From Salinibacterium sp. ZJ70 (GTDB lineage: Bacteria > Actinomycetota > Actinomycetes > Actinomycetales > Microbacteriaceae): DNA of 64,000 nt. Shown here one piece after another: positions 34,231 to 42,791 of this stretch. How positions within the stretch are numbered: the first letter of the stretch is position 1; the number at the start of each line of letters is the position of its first letter. Location: the NCBI RefSeq assembly GCF_011751865.2, contig NZ_CP061770.1, positions 62,001-126,000 on the forward strand. The letters run 5' to 3'. The position numbers and the translations under genes were made by a program. The notes below the pieces were generated by a model that was not told the origin of the DNA, ran no database searches, and saw only the letters and a list, made by a program, of their open reading frames with translations.

Positions 34231-34236
34231 TAGGCT
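34231..34236 (+). promoter_or_regulatory. Candidate -10 (TAGGCT) of purA
   Basis: TAGGCT lies 37 nt before the purA ATG, leaving a short leader with the ribosome-binding site AAGGGAGA. Confidence 0.4.
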
Positions 34237-34273
34237 GGGGTGTAATCCCCACTTCGAAACAAGGGAGACAGGC

Positions 34274-35560
34274 ATGCCCGCAGTCGTTCTCATCGGCGCC
34301 CAATGGGGCGATGAAGGCAAGGGCAAGGCGACCGACCTGCTCGGCGACCGCGTCGACTACGTCGTCAAGTTCAATGGCGGCAACAACGCCGGCCACACCG
34401 TCGTCATCGGCGACCAGAAGTACGCGCTGCACCTGCTGCCGTCGGGCATCCTGAGCCCCGGTGTGACGCCCGTCATCGCCAACGGCGTCGTCGTCGACAT
34501 CGAGGTGCTCTTCAGCGAGCTCGAGGCGCTCAGCGCCCGCGGCGTCGACGTCTCCAAGCTCCTCGTCTCGGCGAACGCCCACGTCATCACGCAGTACCAC
34601 CGCACGATCGACAAGGTCACCGAGCGCTTCCTCGGCAAGCGTCAGATCGGCACCACCGGCCGCGGCATCGGCCCCGCCTACGCCGACAAGATCAACCGCG
34701 TCGGCATCCGGATGCAGGACCTCTTCGACGAGAACATCCTGCGTCAGAAGGTCGAGGGCGCCCTCGACGTCAAGAACCACCTGCTCGTCAAGGTCTACAA
34801 CCGTCGCGCCATCACGGCCGACTCGGTCGTCGAGGACCTGCTGAGCTACGTCGACCGCCTGCGGCCGATGGTCGCCGACACCGCGCTCGAGCTCAACCGC
34901 GCGCTCGACGCTGGCAAGACGGTGCTCTTCGAGGGCGGCCAGGCCACGATGCTCGACGTCGACCACGGCACCTACCCGTTCGTCACGTCGTCGAATGCCA
35001 CCTCCGGCGGCGCTGCCACCGGATCCGGTGTCGCCCCCAACCGCTTCGACCGCGTGATCGCCGTCGTCAAGGCGTACACGACGCGCGTCGGCGCGGGTCC
35101 GTTCCCCACGGAGCTCTTCGACGAGAGCGGCGAGTTCCTGCGCTCGGCTGGCTTCGAGTTCGGCACCACCACGGGTCGCCCCCGCCGCTGCGGCTGGTAC
35201 GACGCCCCCATCGCGCGCTACTCGGCGCGCATCAACGGCGTCACCGACTTCGTGCTCACGAAGCTCGACGTGCTCACCGGCCTCGAGACGATCCCCGTGT
35301 GCGTCGCGTACGACGTCGACGGCGTCCGCTTCGACGAGGTGCCCGTCAACCAGTCCGACTTCCACCACGCGAAGCCCATCTACGAGGAGTTCCCCGGATG
35401 GTCGGAGGACATCACGGGTGTGCGCCGCTTCGAGGATCTGCCGAAGAACGCGCAGGACTACGTGCTCGCCGTGGAGGCGATGTCGGGTTCGCGCATCTCG
35501 GCTATCGGCGTCGGCCCCGGCCGCGACGCGATCGTCGTGCGTCACGACCTGCTCGACTGA
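34274..35560 (+). CDS. purA: Adenylosuccinate synthetase
   Basis: Converts IMP and aspartate to adenylosuccinate using GTP. The 428-residue protein begins with the GTP/IMP-site [14 protein letters not shown] and contains [20 protein letters not shown] and the C-terminal KLDVLTG. It is preceded by AAGGGAGA and a TAGGCT box, and is followed by a strong terminator; it appears monocistronic. It is separate from the other purine genes at 51605-62655. Confidence 0.96.
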   Translation: MPAVVLIGAQWGDEGKGKATDLLGDRVDYVVKFNGGNNAGHTVVIGDQKYALHLLPSGILSPGVTPVIANGVVVDIEVLFSELEALSARGVDVSKLLVSANAHVITQYHRTIDKVTERFLGKRQIGTTGRGIGPAYADKINRVGIRMQDLFDENILRQKVEGALDVKNHLLVKVYNRRAITADSVVEDLLSYVDRLRPMVADTALELNRALDAGKTVLFEGGQATMLDVDHGTYPFVTSSNATSGGAATGSGVAPNRFDRVIAVVKAYTTRVGAGPFPTELFDESGEFLRSAGFEFGTTTGRPRRCGWYDAPIARYSARINGVTDFVLTKLDVLTGLETIPVCVAYDVDGVRFDEVPVNQSDFHHAKPIYEEFPGWSEDITGVRRFEDLPKNAQDYVLAVEAMSGSRISAIGVGPGRDAIVVRHDLLD

Positions 35561-35577
35561 GCTCGCTCTGATCTGAC

Positions 35578-35610
35578 GAGGGCCCGGATGCTGCGCGCAT
35601 CCGGGCCCTC
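35578..35610 (+). terminator. Rho-independent terminator after purA
   Basis: A 14-bp stem (GAGGGCCCGGATGC and its complement) with loop TGCGC, followed by TGCTTTCC, starts 18 nt after the purA stop. Confidence 0.85.
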
Positions 35611-35647
35611 TGCTTTCCCGTGGGGCTCCGGCGGCCTCTCCCTCGGT

Positions 35648-35702
35648 GAGGGGTCGCAAATGACAGGTCTCCCGGCGTGTCGCTGGTGATTTGCGACCCC
35701 TC
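35648..35702 (+). repeat. REP-like palindrome, copy A
   Basis: A perfect 14-bp inverted repeat (GAGGGGTCGCAAAT and complement) around a 27-nt loop. Its left half continues GGGTCGCAAATGAC, sharing the core GGGTCG-N-AA-N-TGAC with the two palindromes around the DUF559 gene at 53993-54060 and 55019-55086. It stands alone after the purA terminator. Confidence 0.65.
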
Positions 35703-35822
35703 CCCGGAACGCGGGGACCAGAGGGGACCAGAGGGGCGCAGAGGGGCGCGGAGGGGGCGGGGCGCGGAGGGGTGCCGGGACGCGGGGGCGGGGCGCGGAG
35801 GGACGAGCGAGCGGGGCGCGGG
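35703..35822 (+). other. G-rich tandem tract between copy A and the symporter
   Basis: About 100 nt built from variants of AGAGGGGACC and AGAGGGGCGC, then runs of GGGGCGCGGAGGG. The plus strand is nearly free of T and poor in C. The leftward symporter transcript would therefore have a C-rich, G-poor 3' region, suited to Rho loading; the plus strand could form G-quadruplexes. No gene is seen here. Confidence 0.5.
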
Positions 35823-37277
35823 TCAGCGCTCGGGCACGTGGATGCGGGCGAGGAAGCGCTCGACGCCTCGCGGCGCCCGGCCGCGGTCAGCGCGCGACAC
35901 GAGCACCATCACGAGCGCGGCGAGCGGCACCGACCATGCTGCGGGCTGCGCCAGCAGGTGCGCCGCCATCGTGTCTGCGGGCACCGCCCAGCCGAACAGG
36001 ATCGCCCCACCGCACGCCACCGCGCCTGTGAGCATCCCCGCCACGGCCCCCCGCGCGGTGAGGCCACGCCACCAGATGCCGAGCACGAGCGCGGGGCAGA
36101 GCGTCGACGCTGTGAACGCGAAGACGAGCCCCACGGATCCGGCGAGCCCCGCCGACTCGGTGATGCCCGCGATCGCGAGCGGCACGAGCACCGAGCCGAG
36201 TGCGGCGATCCGGAACCCGCGCACCGAGCCCGCGAAGAGCTCCTGCGACACGACGCCCGCGAGCGAGACGACGAGCCCGGAACTCGTCGACAGGAACGCG
36301 CCGAACGCGCCCGCGATCACGAGTGCCGTCACGGCCTCCGCGAGCGGCGACGGCAGCACCGCGCGCGGCAGCAGCAGCACGAGCGCATCCGGATCGCCCG
36401 CAGCGAGCTCCGGCAGGAAGACACGCCCGAGCATCCCGATCGCGACCGGGAACAGGTAGAAGACGCTCAGCAGTCCCAACACGATGAGGGTCGTGCGCCT
36501 GGCCGCGCGGCCGTCGGGGTTCGTGTAGAACCGCACGAGAACATGCGGCAGGCCGAGGGTGCCGAGCAGCAGCGCGACCATGAGCGAGACGGTCCGGTAG
36601 ATCGATTCCGGATCCGACACCGCGAACGGCGGGAACGCGTCGGCGACGGCGCGGGCATCCAGCTCCGCGCCCGGCTGCAGCAGCATGATGAACACGACCG
36701 GCGCGGCCACCGCCGTGAGCTTCAGCCAGTACTGGAACGCCTGCACGAAGGTGATGGAGCGCATGCCGCCCGCGGCCACCACGACGCCCACGATGACCGC
36801 GACGGCGACCGCGCCCGTCCAGCGCGGCAGCCCCGTCGTGATGCCGATGGTGAGGGCTGCCCCCTGCAGCTGCGGCACGATGTACAGCCACCCGATGAGG
36901 ATCACGAGCACCGAGGTGACGCGGCGCACCGCACGGGATTCGAGCCGAGCCTCGGTGAAGTCCGGCACCGTGTACGCACCCGATCGCCGCAGCGGTGCCG
37001 CCACGAACAGCAGCAGCATGAGATACCCGGCGGTGTAGCCGATGGGGAACCACAGCGCCGCCTCGCCCTGCAGCAGCACGAGCCCGGCGATGCCCAGCAC
37101 GCTCGCCGCCGACAGGTACTCGCCGCCGATCGCGGAGGCGTTGAGCCACGGACGCACGGTGCGGCTCGCCACGTAGAAGTCGCTCGTGGTGCGCGACAGG
37201 CGCACCCCGTAGAAGCCGATGAGCACGGTCGCGATCGTCACGGCGGCGATCGAGCCGTAGCCGAGCAGCGGGTTCAT
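35823..37277 (-). CDS. Sodium:solute symporter (SSS family, acetate-permease-like)
   Basis: A 484-residue membrane protein with about 13 hydrophobic segments; FYVASRTVRPWLNASAIGGE and LGTLGLPHVLVRFYTNP are typical of the cation/acetate symporter branch. It is somewhat shorter than the ActP-like protein across the regulator genes. Its ATG overlaps the stop of the small membrane protein gene (ATGA). It probably takes up a short-chain monocarboxylate with Na+; the substrate is inferred. Confidence 0.85.
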   Translation of the reverse strand: MNPLLGYGSIAAVTIATVLIGFYGVRLSRTTSDFYVASRTVRPWLNASAIGGEYLSAASVLGIAGLVLLQGEAALWFPIGYTAGYLMLLLFVAAPLRRSGAYTVPDFTEARLESRAVRRVTSVLVILIGWLYIVPQLQGAALTIGITTGLPRWTGAVAVAVIVGVVVAAGGMRSITFVQAFQYWLKLTAVAAPVVFIMLLQPGAELDARAVADAFPPFAVSDPESIYRTVSLMVALLLGTLGLPHVLVRFYTNPDGRAARRTTLIVLGLLSVFYLFPVAIGMLGRVFLPELAAGDPDALVLLLPRAVLPSPLAEAVTALVIAGAFGAFLSTSSGLVVSLAGVVSQELFAGSVRGFRIAALGSVLVPLAIAGITESAGLAGSVGLVFAFTASTLCPALVLGIWWRGLTARGAVAGMLTGAVACGGAILFGWAVPADTMAAHLLAQPAAWSVPLAALVMVLVSRADRGRAPRGVERFLARIHVPER

Positions 37278-37672
37278 GCGTCGTCGTCCGCGTCGTCGGC
37301 GAGCGAACGGTAGCGGGCTTCGTTGCGGTTCGCGGCGCGTTCGTACAGCGCGGCGATCGCGAGGATCACGGGGAACAGCCCAGCGCCCAGCACGATCCAG
37401 GAGGCCGGGACGGCGCACACCCGCGCCTCGTCGAGCCAGGGCAGCAGCGTGAACACGGTCGGCACGGCGATGAGCACGACCCCGAACGCCACCGCGCACA
37501 CGATCCCGAGTCGCCGCTGCGACCGGATGAGGGAGCGGATGTACAGCGCCGACGGATCGCTCGCCTCCGTGGTCGGGGCGGGGACCGGCGGCTCGGTGCC
37601 GGCTCGGGGGGCGGTCACGCGCACACGAGTGGGGCGGGGGGCCTCGACGTCCAGGTCAGGTGCGTCCGTCAT
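37274..37672 (-). CDS. Small two-helix membrane protein accompanying the symporter
   Basis: A 132-residue protein with a Pro/Thr-rich N-terminus of about 40 residues, two membrane helices (VCAVAFGVVLIAVPTVFTLL and VPASWIVLGAGLFPVILAIA) and an acidic end. The size and position match the small accessory subunits that precede acetate-type symporters (compare the DUF485 gene at 39760), though the sequence is divergent. It overlaps both neighbours by 4 nt. Confidence 0.75.
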   Translation of the reverse strand: MTDAPDLDVEAPRPTRVRVTAPRAGTEPPVPAPTTEASDPSALYIRSLIRSQRRLGIVCAVAFGVVLIAVPTVFTLLPWLDEARVCAVPASWIVLGAGLFPVILAIAALYERAANRNEARYRSLADDADDDA

Positions 37673-38400
37673 CCGCCCGCCCGCAGTCGTCGGGTGTCGA
37701 TCGCTTCGCGCAGCGCCGGCAGAAGGCGCCGCGAGACGGGCAGCTCGACGGCGCCGATCGTCACCGTCGCGCTGCCGGGCGTGCCCCGCAGCCGCGACAC
37801 GTGGTCGAGCTGCACGAGGTACGAGCGGTGCACCCGCAGGAATCCCGCCTCAGCCCACTGGCGTTCCAGATCCGACAGCGGGATGCGCACCAGGTAGCTC
37901 GAATCCTCGGTGTGGAGGCGCGCGTAGTCGCCCTGAGCCTGCACGTAGCGCACGTCGTCGCGGCGGATCATGCGCGTGGTGCCGCCGAGCGTCACCGCCA
38001 CGAGCTCGGGTCGCTGGATGGATCCGGTCGCCGTCGTGTGGCCGCCGTCGATGATCCGGTCGAGGGTGCGGGTGAGGCGCTCCAGCCGCACGGGTTTGAG
38101 CAGGTAGTCGACGGCTGCGAACTCGAACGCCGCGAGCGCCTGATCTTCGTCGGCGGTCACGAACACGAGGGCGGGGCGCTTCTCGAAGCGCGTGAGCGCC
38201 CGCGCGAGGTCGAAGCCCGACAGTCCCGGCATGTGGATGTCGAGGAACGCCGCATCCACGGTGCGCTCCGACAGCAGCCGCACCGCCTCCGCCCCCGACG
38301 CTGCCCGATGGATGGCTGTGATGCGCGGATCCTGCCCGAGCAGGTACGCGAGCTCGTCGAGCGCCGGCGGTTCGTCGTCGGCGATGAGCACCGAGATCAT
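37669..38400 (-). CDS. LytTR-type response regulator
   Basis: A 243-residue regulator: receiver domain with acidic pair DDE, phospho-acceptor aspartate in FLDIHMPG and lysine in LLKPVR; then a LytTR DNA-binding domain (EDSSYLVRIPLSDLERQW...FLRVHRSYLVQL). Its gene overlaps the histidine kinase gene by 4 nt. It probably activates a symporter gene beside it. Confidence 0.92.
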   Translation of the reverse strand: MISVLIADDEPPALDELAYLLGQDPRITAIHRAASGAEAVRLLSERTVDAAFLDIHMPGLSGFDLARALTRFEKRPALVFVTADEDQALAAFEFAAVDYLLKPVRLERLTRTLDRIIDGGHTTATGSIQRPELVAVTLGGTTRMIRRDDVRYVQAQGDYARLHTEDSSYLVRIPLSDLERQWAEAGFLRVHRSYLVQLDHVSRLRGTPGSATVTIGAVELPVSRRLLPALREAIDTRRLRAGG

Positions 38401-39587
38401 GCGACCAGCCTCCCCTGTCCCGCGCGCAGCGGCTGCGATTTCGGCACGCGCATCGACACGAGCGTGCCCGCACCGACGGCTGTGTCGACGACGAGACCGA
38501 ACGAGTCGCCGTACACCTGCCGCAGGCGCGTGTCGACGTTGCGCAGGCCCACGTGGTCTCCCGCGCGCCCGGCGAGCACCGAGCGGGCGAACTCCGGATC
38601 GATGCCCACGCCGTCGTCTTCGACCGTGATGAGCGCGTAGGCGCCGTCATCCGTCGCGGTGATCGTGACGCGCCCGCCGCCCTCTTTGCGCTCGAGCCCG
38701 TGGCGCACCGCGTTCTCGACGAGCGGCTGCACCGACAGGAACGGGATGACCGTGGCGAGCAGCTCGGGCGCGATCTGCAGTGTCACCTGCAGGCGCTCGC
38801 CGAAGCGCGCCCGCTCGAGCCGCAGGTAGCCGTCGACGCTGCGCAGCTCTTCGGCGATCGTCGTGAAGTCGCCGTGGCGGCGGAAGCTGTAGCGGGTGAA
38901 GTCGGCGAATTCGACGACGAGCTCGCGGGCTTTCGCGGGGTCGGTGTGGATGAAGGAGGCGATCGCGGTGAGGGCGTTGTAGATGAAGTGGGGGCTGATC
39001 TGCGCGCGCAGCGCCTTCACCTCTGCTTCGGCGAGGGCGGTCCGCGACGCGTCGAGCTCCCCGAGCTCGAGCTGCATCGACACCCAGCGCGCCGCCTCCC
39101 CGACCGCCCGGATGAGGCCGGGTCGCGCCTTGCGCACGAACGCCACGAGCGTGCCGGCCCTCTCGCCTCCCCGCACGATCGGCGCCGAGACGGCATCCAG
39201 CGCGTCGCGGCCCTGGCCGGTGACTGCGCGATGCAGGTGCGGTTTCGACGCCGTGTGGGCGAGCGCGATCGGCACGGCGATGCGGCCCAGCTCATCGCGT
39301 CCGTCGACCGCGAGCAGCGCCTCGGTGTTCACGAGCGCGAGCGCCTCCACCTCGAGCATCGCGCGCAGGTCGCGGGCGGCACGCGTCGTGTCGCCCTCAT
39401 CGAGGCCTGCCCGCAGGTGCTCGGCGGCCCGTGTGGCGAGGTGCAGCGTGGTGAAACGCGCCCGCTCCGCCTCCGTGCCCAGCTCGCCCTTGCCACGGGC
39501 AAGACGCCGAGCCACCAGATATCCGGCCACGCCGAGGAGCGCCACGGTGACTGCGATCACCAGCCCGCTCGACACCGATTCGGCCAT
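38397..39587 (-). CDS. LytS/BtsS-type sensor histidine kinase
   Basis: A 396-residue kinase with one N-terminal membrane helix (LVIAVTVALLGVAGYLVARR), a GAF-like segment (about 60-180), the His_kinase motif ISPHFIYNALTAI and an ATPase domain with NAVRHGLE, DDGVGI and GLRNV. The architecture resembles kinases such as BtsS and YpdA, which sense pyruvate and control carboxylate uptake, but lacks their multi-helix sensor. ATG 39587 has TAAGGT 6 nt upstream. Confidence 0.9.
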   Translation of the reverse strand: MAESVSSGLVIAVTVALLGVAGYLVARRLARGKGELGTEAERARFTTLHLATRAAEHLRAGLDEGDTTRAARDLRAMLEVEALALVNTEALLAVDGRDELGRIAVPIALAHTASKPHLHRAVTGQGRDALDAVSAPIVRGGERAGTLVAFVRKARPGLIRAVGEAARWVSMQLELGELDASRTALAEAEVKALRAQISPHFIYNALTAIASFIHTDPAKARELVVEFADFTRYSFRRHGDFTTIAEELRSVDGYLRLERARFGERLQVTLQIAPELLATVIPFLSVQPLVENAVRHGLERKEGGGRVTITATDDGAYALITVEDDGVGIDPEFARSVLAGRAGDHVGLRNVDTRLRQVYGDSFGLVVDTAVGAGTLVSMRVPKSQPLRAGQGRLVA

Positions 39588-39593
39588 TCCGTC

Positions 39594-39599
39594 ACCTTA
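39594..39599 (-). promoter_or_regulatory. Candidate -10 (TAAGGT), leaderless start of the kinase operon
   Basis: TAAGGT ends 6 nt before the ATG at 39587. It would drive kinase, regulator, small membrane protein and symporter as one unit. Confidence 0.5.
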
Positions 39600-39759
39600 A
39601 CCGTTCATTCATCGTGCGCGCACTGCCGTTCGTCGCACGCTCGCGTCCGTCCGGCGACGAGCAGCGGCAGGGAGATGCGTCGGCTGCGCTGCGGTTCCAG
39701 AGTGTTCCGCAGTCACACGAGACGGTCGCGCAATGGTGCGCGGCGGATGAGGAGAGACG
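39600..39759 (+). promoter_or_regulatory. Divergent regulatory region of the symporter system
   Basis: The region between the kinase and the DUF485 gene contains direct repeats ACCGTTCAT (39600-39608) and GCCGTTCGT (39625-39633), which may be LytTR-type half-sites; the 25-nt step is longer than the usual 21-22. No gene is seen here. Confidence 0.35.
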
Positions 39760-40107
39760 ATGGGCGACGAAGCCCCCACCCCAGTCGCAGAACAGGATGT
39801 CGACTTCGTCGCCATCCAGCAGTCCGAGAAATTCCAGGAGCTGCGCAAGCGGCACCGATCGTTCGTGTTCCCCGTGCTCGCGGTCGCGCTGCTCTGGTAT
39901 CTCGCGTACGTGCTGCTCGCGGGCTACGCGCCCGAATTCATGGCGACGCCGGTCTTCGGGCTCGTCAATGTGGGACTTCTGATCGGTCTCGCGCAGGTCG
40001 TCACGACCTTCGCGATCACGATGATCTACGTCTCGTACGCCAACCGGAAGCTCGACCCCCTCGCTGAAGAGCTGCGCGAGGCCGCAACCTCGGAGGTCCG
40101 TCGATGA
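39760..40107 (+). CDS. DUF485 family membrane protein
   Basis: A 115-residue protein with two membrane helices; the N-terminal SEKFQELRKRHRSFVFPV is the DUF485 signature. DUF485 genes usually precede acetate permease genes, as here (4-nt overlap, ATGA at 40104-40107). GAGGAGA lies just before ATG 39760. Confidence 0.92.
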   Translation: MGDEAPTPVAEQDVDFVAIQQSEKFQELRKRHRSFVFPVLAVALLWYLAYVLLAGYAPEFMATPVFGLVNVGLLIGLAQVVTTFAITMIYVSYANRKLDPLAEELREAATSEVRR

Positions 40108-41717
40108 CCCTGCCCACCGCCCAGATGGCCACCACCGCGCCCGGCGACCCCTGGCTCAACATCGCGATCTTCGGAGCCTTCGTGCTCGTGACGATGATCA
40201 TCGTGTTCCGGGCCAGCCGGAACAACAAGACCGCCGCCGACTACTACGCCGCCGGCCGATCCTTCTCCGGGCCGCAGAACGGCACCGCGATCGCGGGCGA
40301 CTACCTCTCCGCGGCGTCGTTCCTCGGCATCTGCGGCGCCATCGCGATCAACGGCTACGACGGGTTCCTCTACTCGATCGGCTTCCTCGTCGCCTGGCTC
40401 GTCGCTCTGCTGCTCGTCGCCGAGCTGCTGCGCAACACGGGCCGCTTCACGATGGCGGACGTGCTCTCGTTCCGTCTCAAGCAGAAGCCGGTGCGCATCG
40501 CCGCCGCGACCACGACCCTCGTGGTGTGCTTCTTCTACCTGCTCGCGCAGATGGCGGGAGCGGGCGGTCTCGTCTCGCTGCTGCTCGGGATCCCCGACAA
40601 GGTCGGTCAGGGCGTCGTCATCGCGGTCGTCGGCGCGCTCATGATCATCTACGTGCTCGTGGGTGGCATGAAGGGCACCACGTGGGTGCAGATCATCAAG
40701 GCGTTCCTGCTCATCGTGGGTGCGGGCGTCATGACGATCTGGGTGCTCGCGCTCAACGGCTTCAACCTCTCGACGCTGCTCGAGAACGCGGTCGCCATGG
40801 CCGGCAGCGACGACATCCTCGCGCCGGGCAAGCAGTACGGCCTCAGCGCGCTCACGCAGCTCGACTTCCTCTCGCTCGGCCTCGCGCTCGTGCTCGGCAC
40901 CGCGGCCCTGCCGCACGTGCTGATGCGCTTCTACACGGTGCCGACGGCGAAGGAGGCGCGTCGCAGCGTCGTGTGGGCGATCTGGCTCATCGGCATCTTC
41001 TACGTGTTCACCCTCGTGCTCGGCTACGGCGCCGCCGCCCTCATCGGCGCGGAGACGATCAAGGCAGCTCCGGGCGGCGCGAACTCGGCGGCCCCGCTGC
41101 TCGCGTTCGAGCTCGGCGGGCCGCTGCTGCTGGGCCTCATCTCGGCGATCGCGTTCGCGACGATCCTCGCGGTGGTCGCGGGCCTCACGATCACGGCCGC
41201 CGCATCCTTCGCCCACGACATCTACGCGAGCGTCGTGAAGAAGGGCAAGGCGGATGCCACCGACGAGGTCAAGGTCGCGCGCCGCACCGTGGTGATCATC
41301 GGCATCGTCGCGATCCTCGGCGGCATCGCCGCGAACGGGCAGAATGTCGCGTTCCTGGTGGCGCTCGCGTTCGCGGTCGCCGCATCCGCGAACCTGCCGA
41401 CGATCGTCTACTCGCTGTTCTGGAAGCGCTTCAACACGGCGGGCGCCCTGTGGTCGATGTACACGGGCCTCGGCTCGGCGATTCTCCTCATCGCGCTCTC
41501 GCCGGTCGTCTCGGGTGCTGAGACGTCGATGATCCCGGGTGCCGACTTCGCCATCTGGCCGTTGTCGAACCCCGGCATCGTGTCGATCCCGCTGGCGTTC
41601 CTCGCCGGATGGATCGCGACGCTCGTGTCGAAGTCCACGGAGGACCCGGCGAAGCAGTCCGAGATGGAGGTGCGTTCGCTCACCGGCATCGGAGCCGAGA
41701 AGGCCAGCTCCCACTGA
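40104..41717 (+). CDS. actP: Cation/acetate symporter
   Basis: A 537-residue SSS-family permease with about 13 membrane helices. TAADYYAAGRSFSGPQNGTAIAGDYLSAASFLG at the N-terminus (positions about 44-76) and GTAALPHVLMRFYTVP are diagnostic of the ActP/MctC branch, which takes up acetate and related monocarboxylates. Translation is coupled to the DUF485 gene; a strong terminator follows. Confidence 0.9.
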   Translation: MTLPTAQMATTAPGDPWLNIAIFGAFVLVTMIIVFRASRNNKTAADYYAAGRSFSGPQNGTAIAGDYLSAASFLGICGAIAINGYDGFLYSIGFLVAWLVALLLVAELLRNTGRFTMADVLSFRLKQKPVRIAAATTTLVVCFFYLLAQMAGAGGLVSLLLGIPDKVGQGVVIAVVGALMIIYVLVGGMKGTTWVQIIKAFLLIVGAGVMTIWVLALNGFNLSTLLENAVAMAGSDDILAPGKQYGLSALTQLDFLSLGLALVLGTAALPHVLMRFYTVPTAKEARRSVVWAIWLIGIFYVFTLVLGYGAAALIGAETIKAAPGGANSAAPLLAFELGGPLLLGLISAIAFATILAVVAGLTITAAASFAHDIYASVVKKGKADATDEVKVARRTVVIIGIVAILGGIAANGQNVAFLVALAFAVAASANLPTIVYSLFWKRFNTAGALWSMYTGLGSAILLIALSPVVSGAETSMIPGADFAIWPLSNPGIVSIPLAFLAGWIATLVSKSTEDPAKQSEMEVRSLTGIGAEKASSH

Positions 41718-41736
41718 GCTGCCTCTCCTGAGATCT

Positions 41737-41772
41737 CGGGGCGACCGGTCTGTGCCTGGACCGGTCGCCCCG
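41737..41772 (+). terminator. Terminator after actP
   Basis: A 14-bp perfect stem (CGGGGCGACCGGTC and complement) with a loop of 8 nt, 19 nt after the stop. Confidence 0.8.
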
Positions 41773-41800
41773 AAGCATGTGCCGGTGATTGGATGGGCGG

Positions 41801-42439
41801 GTGACCGCGACCTCACCACCACGCGTGCCCCTCGCCGGCCGGTTCATCCGCCTCGATCCGTTCGCGCTCGATGATGTGCCCGCGCTCTGGCGGGCGCTCG
41901 GGCATCCGGAGGTGTTCGCGGGCGGATACGGCGGCGGCCCCGCCGGTCTCCCCGCGGATGAGGCCGCGTTCGCCGAGTGGGCGCCGCAGTACTTCCCGTA
42001 CGCGAGCGGCAACACGTATGTCGTGCGGATCGCCTCCGGACCCCACGCCGGGGATGTGGTCGGAACCTCGACCCTCGCCGACTTCGAACCCCTGAACGGG
42101 GCCGCGCACATCGGATGGACGGCCTACGCTCCCTGGGTCTGGGGTACGCAGGTCAACGTCGAGGCGAAGCTGCTCCTTCTCGGCACCGCATTCGATCACG
42201 GATTCGGTCGGGTGAAGCTTCAGGCGGATGCGCTCAACGAGCGTTCCCGTGCCGCGATCGCGAAGCTCGGCGCGACCTTCGAGGGTGTCGCGCGCCGCGA
42301 TCGGCCCCGGGCTGACGGCACGTGGCGCGACACCGCGATCTACTCGGTGCTGGCCGACGAGTGGCCTGAGGTGCGGGCGGGCCTCGAGCGCCGCCTCGCC
42401 GAGTGGGGCGACGCTCCCGTCAGCTACCTCGCGAGCTGA
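41801..42439 (+). CDS. GNAT family N-acetyltransferase
   Basis: A 212-residue acetyltransferase of the RimJ/RimL-like type (LAGRFIRLDPFALDDVPALW at the N-terminus; AHIGWTAYAPWVWGTQVN as core strand and acetyl-CoA region; NERSRAAIAKLGATFEGVAR at the C-terminus). The substrate is unknown. GTG 41801 gives MTATSPP; a TTG 12 nt earlier is in frame but unlikely. Confidence 0.88.
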   Translation: MTATSPPRVPLAGRFIRLDPFALDDVPALWRALGHPEVFAGGYGGGPAGLPADEAAFAEWAPQYFPYASGNTYVVRIASGPHAGDVVGTSTLADFEPLNGAAHIGWTAYAPWVWGTQVNVEAKLLLLGTAFDHGFGRVKLQADALNERSRAAIAKLGATFEGVARRDRPRADGTWRDTAIYSVLADEWPEVRAGLERRLAEWGDAPVSYLAS

Positions 42440-42456
42440 GGTCGGTCTTCGGATGC

Positions 42457-42495
42457 GCAGAGGCCCCGGACGCGATGTGCATCCGGGGCCTCTGC
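42457..42495 (+). terminator. Bidirectional terminator hairpin
   Basis: A 14-bp stem (GCAGAGGCCCCGGA and complement) between the converging GNAT and antitoxin-like genes. Confidence 0.75.
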
Positions 42496-42502
42496 GTCGG
42501 CG

Positions 42503-42718
42503 TCATTCGGTGCCGACAGCCTTGTCCGCTGCGTCGCGCACGCCGTCGACCTGCTCGGCGAACTTGCCGCCCGTGAGCTTGTTGGCGAAGTCGGCGGCCG
42601 CGTCGAGTGCGGTGTCGCTGATGCCCTCTGCCTGTTCGCTCTTGAGCGCCGCCGCGATGGTGTCCTTGTTCTGCTCGAAGAGGCCGGAGGCCTGCTTGGC
42701 GAGATCGTCGAGTCCCAT
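42503..42718 (-). CDS. MT0933-like (Rv0909-type) small protein, annotated antitoxin family
   Basis: A 71-residue acidic, helical protein; MGLDDLAKQASGL, ISDTALDAAADFANKLTGGKF and VRDAADKAVGTE match the MT0933/Rv0909 family, named as an antitoxin. The partner toxin gene (Rv0910-like) is not adjacent, so the role may be different here. GAGGA lies about 6 nt before ATG 42718. Confidence 0.8.
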   Translation of the reverse strand: MGLDDLAKQASGLFEQNKDTIAAALKSEQAEGISDTALDAAADFANKLTGGKFAEQVDGVRDAADKAVGTE

Positions 42719-42791
42719 GGTGTCCTCTGTCTGTCGGGGCTTCGCGGGTGAAGCCGTCGACACGATCGTAGGTGGATGAGCGATCACCTAT

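Noticed and set aside
35691..37313. Long plus-strand open frame opposite the symporter
   Set aside because: It is an Arg/His/Glu-rich antisense frame of a high-GC gene; the minus strand encodes a well-formed 13-helix transporter.
39600..39759. Possible small gene between the histidine kinase and DUF485 genes
   Set aside because: No start with a ribosome-binding site or -10 spacing and no conserved-looking protein; it is better read as a divergent control region.
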